From positions 20,581,180-20,645,179 of the forward strand of contig NC_049988.1 in the NCBI RefSeq assembly GCF_000003815.2: 64,000 nt of DNA. The letters are read 5' to 3'. The DNA is from Branchiostoma floridae (taxonomy: Eukaryota > Chordata > Leptocardii > Amphioxiformes > Branchiostomatidae). Positions 13,401 to 25,400 of this stretch are shown piece by piece; within the stretch, counting starts at the first letter, position 1, and each line of letters begins with the position of its first letter. The notes beneath the pieces were generated by a model. It worked only from the letters and a program-made list of their open reading frames with translations, made no database searches and had not been told where the DNA came from. A program made the translations under genes and the position numbers.

Positions 13401-16400
13401 CCAGCCCCCCAGCCCTCAGCTAGAAGCCCCCCTCCAAAACAGCCTAGCATACCCCCTCAAAAACAGGCTGGTACCCCTCCTCCAAAGCAAGCTGTCACCC
13501 CCCCTCCAAAACAAGCCAGCACACCTCCTCCAAAACAAATACCCCGTTCAGTTTCTCCCACCAAAAAAGCCCCCAGCCCCACGATACCACTGAAAAAGGA
13601 AGACGCAATTGTCGCCATGGAAGCCAAGACAACCCCGCCCCAACCCCCTGTCAAAAAGAGCCCCCCTGCTAGCTCCCCCCCTCCGAAGAAACAGCAACAG
13701 TCTGTGCCAACCCCCCCTCCGAAACCTGGTGCCGCCCCACATTCGCCCCCCTGGCAGAAAGAACACCGTTCGGTCTCCCCTCCTATGATGAGACCCGTTT
13801 CGCCCCCGGCTAAACCCGACAGCCCGAAAACCTCCCCCAAAAAACCCACCTCCCCGCCACCCTCGCGGGAACCCGGCACCCCGCAACGCGTCCGCTCGCC
13901 GGTCAAACCGCCCGTGCCAGAGAAGCCCCACTCGGTCCCGCCTCCACTTCTCACCATTCCACAGCCGCAGCCGGACCAGACCGCCTCACCCGAACACGAC
14001 GACAATGTAAATGCACACTTACCTTCTTTCTGTGAACATCCGGACAGTCATAGTGCTCACAGTACTTAACAGTCAAACCTGTTACTAGTGGCCACCTCTG
14101 CAAAACAACCACCAGCCATCATGGCCACTGACTTTGCCTGTCCCTTAAGCCCCTGTCATCCCAGAACTTCCCCATCCATGGTCAGTGCTTTGTTTGGCTT
14201 ATCAAAATTCATTGTCTTCTACCGTATATAGATGACTTATAAAAGCCACAGATGACCTTGTTCACAACTAAGTCAATTATCACTCACAAAGGGGCTTAAG
14301 ATTATTCTTCCCATTGACCCAAACACTAAAACTCCTGACAGTGTCCTATCATGGCCACTAGTCTACTCTGGCCGTTTAATTTGCGTGCCCTTGAGTTGGT
14401 CACTATGGACAGGTTTGACTGTTGATATGTTCTTCCATTGACAGTCACTGGACTTTGTGTTTTCCTTTTAAAGTTTGTGTCATTTGTGTGTAACAGTTAT
14501 TAACAATTAGAAACAGATTAAAAAGTTCCTTTCAAGTCACCATGAAGATACTTCATAGTTGCATGCCGATGCATGTGGTTCCATCACTTTCACATTACAT
14601 ACACCAACAGTTAACGTTACAGTTGTAGTCTTGTAATATTGAGTCCTGTAGTAGACTTAGTGTAGGAATAACGATTAGAAATAGAGTGTTTTACAACAAT
14701 TTCCATCCTAATGTTTCCCAGGGGAAGGGTAGCTTAAATATGAATGTTGGATTTCATTTATGTCATGGTATAATTATTTGAATCCCCACGCAGTGACCAC
14801 ATGGGGTAAATGCCATCAAATGAAAAGCCTTAAAGTTTATTTCTTAATTAATATGGTAATTCTTATACTGACCACAGCTCCTGATGTTTGAAAGTTGATG
14901 TCCTAAGCTCATTTAGGTCTTGTTTGAGTGTTGAATATTGTATATGGTACTGGAGGTGAACATCATTCGTAGCTTGGGAAAATGGAGGTAAATATACAAA
15001 ATTTTAACCAGACAGTTTGTTTAGGATTCCAACATCATGCAGTAGTCTGCCTTATGCTTTTATGTGCAAACTGAAAATAGTTCATTGATTTTGTATGTGG
15101 TATTATTGTAGAACTTAACAATATGCAAGCCTACGATCCTACTCGTTTGCCAGCTGCCCTTTCATTAATGACTTTTCCCCATTAATGTTTTTGTATGGCA
15201 TGGAAAAGAAATGTGGTTGATGTTAGAGAAATCTTGTAGGTTTGCTGAGGAACCGTAGCAATGCCTGTACCTGAGATTATTGGTAGTTTATCAGTCTGGT
15301 GTTGTTTGTTTCCTCCCGCGAAGCTTCCTCCGCCGACCACCGAAGCCACGCTGCAGCGACATAACCGGTTCAGGGCGCTCCAGCGTCTCAAGACCAAATT
15401 CATGCAGGTAGCGAATTCGCGTTAATGCATCCCGGAAACACGTGTGGCGTTTTGTCGTTGTCTTCAACGTTGTTGTTGTTGTTCTTGCACGCTTACCCCT
15501 GGATGTTTTTAACATATAACGTTGTCAAGTGACGTTGTCAGTGTTTTAACATTGTTAGCCGTAATGCGGTTGATCATTGTTGTTGTGTCATGCATACTTG
15601 TCCACTTTGTTCTGGTTGTTGTTGTTTTGCATCTTGGCTGCTTCACGTTTTTAAAAGTTCTGTGCATGTTTATGGCACTGCACCAGTTGTGGTCATTGTT
15701 GCACGTTTTCCCAGGCCTCTAACAGTTTATAGTGAGCTAAGACAGGCTTTAAGTACATTAATGTTACTTTCACATTAAGGATCCATGTTGTCATTGTGCA
15801 CAGTCATGTTTTCACTTTGTTGTTGTCTGGTTGTTTTGTGATCAGCTTTTCATTTTTTCAAGTTCCATACCTATATAAAGATACTGCATGTGCATCCTTT
15901 GACATAGCCAAGTTTGGATGCTAAAGCTTATGATAGAAAAATTGTGACACATTTACAGCACATGTCCCAATGATAACTTTCATCGGTCTTTAGTTTGCAC
16001 CACAAAGCTTTTGCCACATATTGCTGGCCATGTTTTGTGATCAAGTTTACTTCGTGATAACCTTTTGTTCTAATATCGTGAATTCTGAAATGTTCATGTT
16101 ACTTGCGCACCATTTCGTGTGTATGTATAAGTCAGTGATGTATGAAACTTCTTGACAAGTGCATTTTGATCTCAACTACTAATTCAAAATGTTTTATAAT
16201 GATTAAATTCATAGCAAGATGAAGTTCATTGTAAACGTGCCTCACGAATTTGTGTCCCCATCTCACGACATTTCTCTTCATCGTTTTACATGTAGCGTCA
16301 TTTTAAGCCCGTCAAGGTGTGTGTGTCTCGTAACGTTGCTCTTGCCTGCATGAAAATGCGCTTTGCAAGTTTTGCTGATACTGTTTCAAGGCGGTCTAAA

Positions 16401-19400
16401 AGAGGAGATTTTAAACGTTTACCTTTTTGCATGCAGAAGCCTGCATTGTTTAATGTCAGTGTCACTTTTTGAGCAAGAGACATTTTGATGCCTGTTTATA
16501 CTGTTAGAAACGATAGTCTTAACTTAAGCTAAGGTTGGGTCTGACTTTCTCCATCTTTCTTTTCTCCGTACTTCTTTGCTAACCTGTTCTCCAAAACTGC
16601 TGTAGGAGACCAGCCCCCCTCCCAGCCCTCAGCTCAGCTCTCCAGACTCCAGGAACAACAACAAGGAGTCGCCCAAGTTCGACAAGGAACTCAAGAAGGA
16701 GATCAAGAAGCAGAAGAAACTGAACAAGAAAGCAGAGAAACAAAGGAAGGAGGAAGAGAAGGAGGAGAAGAAAAGGAAGAAGAAGCCCCCAAAACTTGAG
16801 ATGCCCCACAAGGAGCAAGAATATTCCCCAGTACTTTTCCTTTCTTTCTCCAGTCTGTGTTTCTTACTTGTGAACTGCATGGCATGCACTGAAAGATCAT
16901 GTCTGTATTTTATCACCGACAATATTTGCACACGAGGCAGCACAACATTTTGTCATGAACTTTACAGGCACAGGGCATCAGATGATCATTGTCACAGGGC
17001 AAATGTCTGGTTTGCTATTAATTTTATATTTGACTCTGCCACGTTCTAAGGGGAATGTTTCACTTAAGACATACAGGAGGGTGCAAGGTAAATTTCAAGC
17101 CCAACCGCTTGAAGGCTGCATAAACCTTACGCTATAGTATGAGGTGAGAGGAATACAAATGATAAGAGTTTAGGATGAGAGGAATATACATTGTAGTGTT
17201 GAAAAAAAGAGGAATATATTGTTTGGGATGGAAAGAGTATAGTGTTTCGGATGGGAGGATCNNNNNNNNNNNNNNNNNNNNNNNNNNNNNNNNNNNNNNN
17301 NNNNNNNNNNNNNNNNNNNNNNNNNNNNNNNNNNNNNNNNNNNNNNNNNNNNNNNNNNNNNNNNNNNNNNNNNNNNNNNNNNNNNNNNNNNNNNNNNNNN
17401 NNNNNNNNNNNNNNNNNNNNNNNNNNNNNNNNNNNNNNNNNNNNNNNNNNNNNNNNNNNNNNNNNNNNNNNNNNNNNNNNNNNNNNNNNNNNNNNNNNNN
17501 NNNNNNNNNNNNNNNNNNNNNNNNNNNNNNNNNNNNNNNNNNNNNNNNNNNNNNNNNNNNNNNNNNNNNNNNNNNNNNNNNNNNNNNNNNNNNNNNNNNN
17601 NNNNNNNNNNNNNNNNNNNNNNNNNNNNNNNNNNNNNNNNNNNNNNNNNNNNNNNNNNNNNNNNNNNNNNNNNNNNNNNNNNNNNNNNNNNNNNNNNNNN
17701 NNNNNNNNNNNNNNNNNNNNNNNNNNNNNNNNNNNNNNNNNNNNNNNNNNNNNNNNNNNNNNNNNNNNNNNNNNNNNNNNNNNNNNNNNNNNNNNNNNNN
17801 NNNNNNNNNNNNNNNNNNNNNNNNNNNNNNNNNNNNNNTGCTAGCTCCCCCCCTCCGAAGAAACAGCAACAGTCTGTGCCAACCCCCCTCCGAAACCTGG
17901 TGCCGCCCCACATTCGCCCCCCTGGCAGAAAGAACACCGTTCGGTCTCTCCTCCTATGATGAGACCCGTTTCGCCCCCGGCTAAACCCGACAGCCCGAAA
18001 ACCTCCCCCAAAAAACCCACCTCCCCGCCACCCTCGCGGGAACCCGGCACCCCGCAACGCGTCCGCTCGCCGGTCAAACCGCCCGTGCCAGAGAAGCCCC
18101 ACTCGGTCCCGCCTCCACTTCTCACCATTCCACAGCCGCAGCCGGACCAGACCGCCTCACCCGAACACGACGACAATGTAAATGCACACTTACCTTCTTT
18201 CTGTGAACATCCGGACAGTCATAGTGCTCACAGTACTTAACAGTCAAACCTGTTACTAGTGGCCACCTCTGCAAAACAACCACCAGCCATCATGGCCACT
18301 GACTTTGCCTGTCCCTTAAGCCCCTGTCATCCCAGAACTTCCCCATCCATGGTCAGTGCTTTGTTTGGCTTATCAAAATTCATTGTCTTCTACCGTATAT
18401 AGATGACTTATAAAAGCCACAGATGACCTTGTTCACAACTAAGTCAATTATCACTCACAAAGGGGCTTAAGATTATTCTTCCCATTGACCCAAACACTAA
18501 AACTCCTGACAGTGTCCTATCATGGCCACTAGTCTACTCTGGCCGTTTAATTTGCGTGCCCTTGAGTTGGTCACTATGGACAGGTTTGACTGTTGATATG
18601 TTCTTCCATTGACAGTCACTGGACTTTGTGTTTTCCTTTTAAAGTTTGTGTCATTTGTGTGTAACAGTTATTAACAATTAGAAACAGATTAAAAAGTTCC
18701 TTTCAAGTCACCATGAAGATACTTCATAGTTGCATGCCGATGCATGTGGTTCCATCACTTTCACATTACATACACCAACAGTTAACGTTACAGTTGTAGT
18801 CTTGTAATATTGAGTCCTGTAGTAGACTTAGTGTAGGAATAACGATTAGAAATAGAGTGTTTTACAACAATTTCCATCCTAATGTTTCCCAGGGGAAGGG
18901 TAGCTTAAATATGAATGTTGGATTTCATTTATGTCATGGTATAATTATTTGAATCCCCACGCAGTGACCACATGGGGTAAATGCCATCAAATGAAAAGCC
19001 TTAAAGTTTATTTCTTAATTAATATGGTAATTCTTATACTGACCACAGCTCCTGATGTTTGAAAGTTGATGTCCTAAGCTCATTTAGGTCTTGTTTGAGT
19101 GTTGAATATTGTATATGGTACTGGAGGTGAACATCATTCGTAGCTTGGGAAAATGGAGGTAAATATACAAAATTTTAACCAGACAGTTTGTTTAGGATTC
19201 CAACATCATGCAGTAGTCTGCCTTATGCTTTTATGTGCAAACTGAAAATAGTTCATTGATTTTGTATGTGGGATTATTGTAGAACTAACAATAATGCAGC
19301 CTACGATCCTACTCGTTTGCCAACTGCCCTTTCATTAATGACTTTTTCCCNNNNNNNNNNNNNNNNNNNNNNNNNNNNNNNNNNNNNNNNNNNNNNNNNN

Positions 19401-22400
19401 NNNNNNNNNNNNNNNNNNNNNNNNNNNNNNNNNNNNNNNNNNNNNNNNNNNNNNNNNNNNNNNNNNNNNNNNNNNNNNNNNNNNNNNNNNNNNNNNNNNN
19501 NNNNNNNNNNNNNNNNNNNNNNNNNNNNNNNNNNNNNNNNNNNNNNNNNNNNNNNNNNNNNNNNNNNNNNNNNNNNNNNNNNNNNNNNNNNNNNNNNNNN
19601 NNNNNNNNNNNNNNNNNNNNNNNNNNNNNNNNNNNNNNNNNNNNNNNNNNNNNNNNNNNNNNNNNNNNNNNNNNNNNNNNNNNNNNNNNNNNNNNNNNNN
19701 NNNNNNNNNNNNNNNNNNNNNNNNNNNNNNNNNNNNNNNNNNNNNNNNNNNNNNNNNNNNNNNNNNNNNNNNNNNNNNNNNNNNNNNNNNNNNNNNNNNN
19801 NNNNNNNNNNNNNNNNNNNNNNNNNNNNNNNNNNNNNNNNNNNNNNNNNNNNNNNNNNNNNNNNNNNNNNNNNNNNNNNNNNNNNNNNNNNNNNNNNNNN
19901 NNNNNNNNNNNNNNNNNNNNNNNNNNNNNNNNNNNNNNNNNNNNNNNNNNNNNNNNNNNNNNNNNNNNNNNNNNNNNNNNNNNNNNNNNNNNNNNNNNNN
20001 NNNNNNNNNNNNNNNNNNNNNNNNNNNNNNNNNNNNNNNNNNNNNNNNNNNNNNNNNNNNNNNNNNNNNNNNNNNNNNNNNNNNNNNNNNNNNNNNNNNN
20101 NNNNNNNNNNNNNNNNNNNNNNNNNNNNNNNNNNNNNNNNNNNNNNNNNNNNNNNNNNNNNNNNNNNNNNNNNNNNNNNNNNNNNNNNNNNNNNNNNNNN
20201 NNNNNNNNNNNNNNNNNNNNNNNNNNNNNNNNNNNNNNNNNNNNNNNNNNNNNNNNNNNNNNNNNNNNNNNNNNNNNNNNNGTGGCAGTGTAGTTGGAGG
20301 TTTAATTAATGTTTTGAGGTGGCTGTGCATATGGTGGCATGGGGGCTGCTGTAAACATGTGATCATAACGCATCTAACATGACTGGCTCATTGTAGGAAC
20401 AGAGAATTGTGAGAAATAGATAATATTAGTGTGACACTGTGTACTTACTGTATGTTATCTTAGTTTTACGAATCATACGTTACTGTACACCATTTATTAG
20501 TTCATTTTATCATACCACCCAGTCAGTCATGAAAATGGGAAATTAGAACAGAAGAAATAAGTTTCAGGCACGATCCTTGTGTTTTTTCTGCTCGTCATGA
20601 AGAAGAAAAAACAGTTCTAAAAGCCGATGCTTTTTTCCCGCTGCCCTTGCCCTTATTCCTCCTCCGCGCGGACCTAACTTCTCGCCCTGTTCTCGCCCCC
20701 CACCAGACGGCCGGCCCGTTTCAGCTGAAGATTCACCACCGCACGACCCTGCCAGAGCTCGCCAACTTCGATAAGGCTCCCTCCTCGGAGACCTCCTCTG
20801 TAATTCTCCCTCCTTCACTCATTCTTCACGAATCTCCAAGCAGATCCTACGATGGCATAAGATAGTACCCAACTGGCCAAGGGGTGTAGTCAGCCAAGAG
20901 GTGTCCATTTGCCATGTAGCCAAACACACTTCTAAGCCGGCTTCACTCCTCTGCCAGCTTTTGATACTATCTTATGTTACCATAGGATCTGCTTGGAGAT
21001 TAATTCTTCACTGCATGCTTGTGTTGTTTTCACTTGCACCTTGGTGAATGCCACTCTGCGTGTGCGCACATAGAGAGTCCTAACTGTTACTTTATCAGGT
21101 ATTCCGTCGTAGAGACTCTGACTCAAAAGTCTTCTTCCAAATGTTTCTTCATTTTTGCCTAACTTCTTATGGAAGGAAAGCTTTTTTGGTGGATATCCAC
21201 TTCTCAGATTCTCGAAGACACCAAATATAGAATAGATGCTGGTTACCTCGTGACTATTGTATTCTGCATGCATGCGTACCAAGCAAGTTGGTCTATTTAT
21301 CCTCACAAAGTATATATGGAGACTTGGCTTGCTAGCTTACTGTGCTTTGGAACGATCTTAACCAAAGAGCTGAGAAAGATTATAGTGAAGACTTTCTTAT
21401 CAATGACTGTTTCTTGTGCTGATGATTACAGGAGCAATTTTTTTTTTCTCCGCAGGGAACGACCACCCCCACGGGAGACAGTGGTTTGTCCGACTCTCTG
21501 CTAGAGGAGCAGCTGTTGACCCAACATGTAACTCGATATTATTCATCTGTTTACGAATCACTCATTCATTTTTTCCCTTCCAGGCATGTTGTGTGCATCA
21601 TGTGTCCATGTGTCTGTCTGTGTGTTCTGTCCATTTGTGCAGTAAAAGAGAAGATATTGGCAGTTTCAACCTCGACCTTTTAATTTTTTATCACTCTTTT
21701 AAAGCAACCCTCTTTATGATAAGGGTGCCACTGTGTACCACATTACAGCAAAATAATTACAAATTTTGTAATTATTTTGATGTAGAAGAATTCTGATAGG
21801 TACATGTGGTGACCAAAACATTGATAAAACATATTGGATTTCAGTTTTTGTTATCATGCAGTTTGGAATAAAGTTTCTTCTTCTTTCACAAAAAGTACTG
21901 CAATGCTGTTACAGAATTCAGACTGCCAGTAACTTCCCTTTGAAACGGATTTCCGTATACCCTGAGTACTGTCAGATTCGTTCTCACTGTTTCCTTTCTC
22001 TGGTGTTGCAGTTGCATCATTCTGCCAACCCCTGTGTAGCATGGAGCCTGCCTTTTCACCTCTGTTGTACTGTACATGTACATTTGTACATGGTGTTTTT
22101 TATGTCTAGTTGCAAGTTACTGTGCCTGTAACCATCGTACGGCTACCTTTCCCCACACAGAAGACTCAAATATACAATAACTTCTGGATACATGAATCTT
22201 TCTGTTACCCCCATGTTGTTTCTTGTACTGCTTTCCAACATGGCTGCCATTACACAGTCGTGACCTTGAAAAGATTCGTTCAGGGTAACAGAAAGGTCAA
22301 TGTGTGTTGAAGTTTAAAAACATTGTATAATCCAGCTCCTTCAGCCTCATGCTAACCCGACATTTTGTCATCATTCTAACCCACCATTTTAGTTTGCAAG

Positions 22401-25400
22401 TTTCAGCCTTACTAGCAAAGACATCGTCCATAGCTAGACCCAGCCGGCATGACTTTGTCACTAATTTTTGCCATTTTAAACAAAATGCTTCTTCTTACTT
22501 TGCATTTCAGATTAGCCTTGAGTCTGATAACCTTGTTTGCTTGTGAATGTGCAGTTTGCAGTCCTAACTACTTGTTAGAAAGTGTTTGCATTGTTGGAAA
22601 GTCTTGATATACATGAATCTGCATGGCTACATTGTCTTTTTTAAAATTGTATCTGCATTCCATGCTTGATAACCATTGTACACTTTGTAAGTGCACATTT
22701 AGCTTTGTGGTGTTTGTCTATCTTGTTGATATTGATAGCCATTCTCTTTGTTCATTTGATTGTGTGTAATTAATTGCTTCCCTCATTGTTCATTCGGTTG
22801 ATCTGTTCTCATAACTGTCTCCCCAACAACATACATGATTGTTCATTCCCATTCAACTATGTAGCGTAAGTCATGCTTCTGCAAGGGAGCATTTGTCACA
22901 CACTTAAAGATCACTATTGTACACGTATATGTCTATATATATATATCTTAGTGCAGATTTTGAATAAGAGATCCATCAACTTAAAGGCATTCACATGTAC
23001 TGATATTTGTGTACAACATAAGTTTAATCAAATTTTTAAGTCTTACCTACACGTATGTATTGTACTGTTACTTTACATAGTAATATGTTTAAGCTTATGT
23101 CTAATGCAGTGTGCACTCAAAATATTATCCTATATTTCAAAGAACAGCTTACACTAAATGCATGAGCTTGGATGGTGGCAATGATTTACATGTATGCTGC
23201 TTCCAATGACATAACAATGTTTGCTATATGGCAATGTCTTATTAAGTACTAGTCAAGAAAGTAATTAAAGACGTCTTGAACCTTCCAGGCTGCGGAAGAA
23301 GCGAGGGAAAGACGACTTCGTCTCGGCTCACACGGGCCGGAAACCCGGAAGCTGGTGGAGGCTCTGAAGGAGGCTGAGGAGACCCTGCAGCAGGCAGTCA
23401 TCACTACTGACAGCAAGGACAAGATTGAGGTGCTGATACCCCAGGAGAGCCCAAAAGTGGAGGTAAGGGTCTTGGCAATATCTACTGCACCTTGCAGGTG
23501 AAAGTTGATATTTTATGTGGATTCTTTTACTTTGTTTCTTGAGAGAAAGCAATGATGAGTTTTAGGGAAGATGCTGGTTTAGATATCAAGGAATTCTTTT
23601 GATCAAAAGACTTCTTTATCATTGCAAAGTAGACTAGGGCAATCAATTAGAAGGCTTGCTTTTATTGAAACTCTAATTCAAAACATGGAGATGCCTTTGC
23701 AGATATCTCCCTTGGCATCTAACGTTACGTCACTTGATCAAGGTTAGACATCCATTTGATATATACAAGATGCCGCAAAAAGCACTTGCACTTAGTAATA
23801 CTTGCACCTCACCTCACCTCACCGGTCCCATAGCCTCACCGGCCGTAGGGGCAGCAATGCCATCAACGTAAGTTTTCCATCTCCTAGCAATTTTATATGA
23901 TTTTGAAAAACCACTGACGTTTCAGGAAGCATCCACTACCGGTACCTTTCGTCATTGACGCTGTCACTATTGAAAGGTATTGAATGCTAGTGCTACCTGA
24001 GTGTGTCACTGACAAAAGGTAGTAGATAGCACCTGAAATGTCTGACTGTTTGCAAAACCATACCCAGTGGCTCCAGTAACTGCTATTTGGCATGTATTAC
24101 TAATACTTAGTACTTAGGTCCTCCTGTGCCTTGAGGCACATTGGGCAGCAAGTAGTTTCCATCGTCGTCTGTCAGACGCAGCCTGCTCTGCCATTCCCCA
24201 TGTGATGTAATTATGTTATTTTTCTTTTCCCCCCTGTGCAGAACGGATCGCAGCACTCCCCCTCGGGCCAGGTGCTGGAGCCGGGGAAGAAGGTGCCACC
24301 CCCTCCACCCCCCAGGAAGAACTGGATCACCTCCCCTGCCTCCCCCCCTCCCCGGTCCCCTGCACACAGCCCCCCTATCATCTCCTCTAATGTACAGTAC
24401 ACAGGCAAGGCTACGGACCTGGATAAAGCACAGACAAGCTACACAACCAAGACTATCACTACAGGTAAGCACAGACAAGCTACACTACCAAGACTATCAC
24501 TACAGGTAAGCACAGACAAGCTACACTACCAAGACTATCACTACAGGTAAGCACAGACAAGCTACACTACCAAGACTATCACTACAGGTAAGCACAGACA
24601 AGCTACACTACCAAGACTATCACTACAGGTAAGCACAGACAAGCTACACTACCAAGACTATCACTACAGGTAAGCACAGACAAGCTACACTACCAAGACT
24701 ATCACTACAGGTAAGCACAGACAAGCTACACTACCAAGACTATCACTACAGGTAAGCACAGACAAGCTACACTACCAAGACTATCACTACAGGTAAGCAC
24801 AAACTACATGTAGCTACACTACCAAGACTATCACTACAGGTAAGCACAGACAAGCTACACTACCAAGACTATCACTACAGGTACTGTCAGCATGGAAAAA
24901 CAAGTGATATTAGATAATAAGGAACTGCTTAATCTGTACATGAAGTTTGTATACAATCCCTGTGAATTTTTTGTATATTATTCTGAAAGCAAAGCTTTAC
25001 ATCGATCTCTGTGCTTTGTATTAATTAGTTGATTCGGGCAGCATTTGATGGCGATGAGGCCTCTCTGTGGTACTGATAATTAAGAGGAAGACTTCTACTG
25101 TCTGTAACATGTACATGAAATGCTAATCTTTATAAAAACATAACCTGTCCCCCTCTCTGTTCCACAGTGTTTAGAAGTGCAACCAGCCCGACCAACAAGC
25201 CTGCCTCGACTGGGAACCACAACGACAACAACAACCTGGTCACCAACAGGAGGGAGGGGGGTGAGGGGGCTGAGAAGGTCAGATTTCTTTTCATGTTGCA
25301 TTATAATATATATAAAAACTAATTGAAAAATTAATGTGAGGTTGGCCGGCACTCTTTCTACTAGTTTCCATGCATGCACAGTGTGCAAGAGCTAGAGAGC

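Noticed and set aside
13457-14005. 182-codon minus-strand Gly-rich frame
   Set aside because: It is the shadow of the proline-rich exon on the other strand (Pro codons read as Gly).
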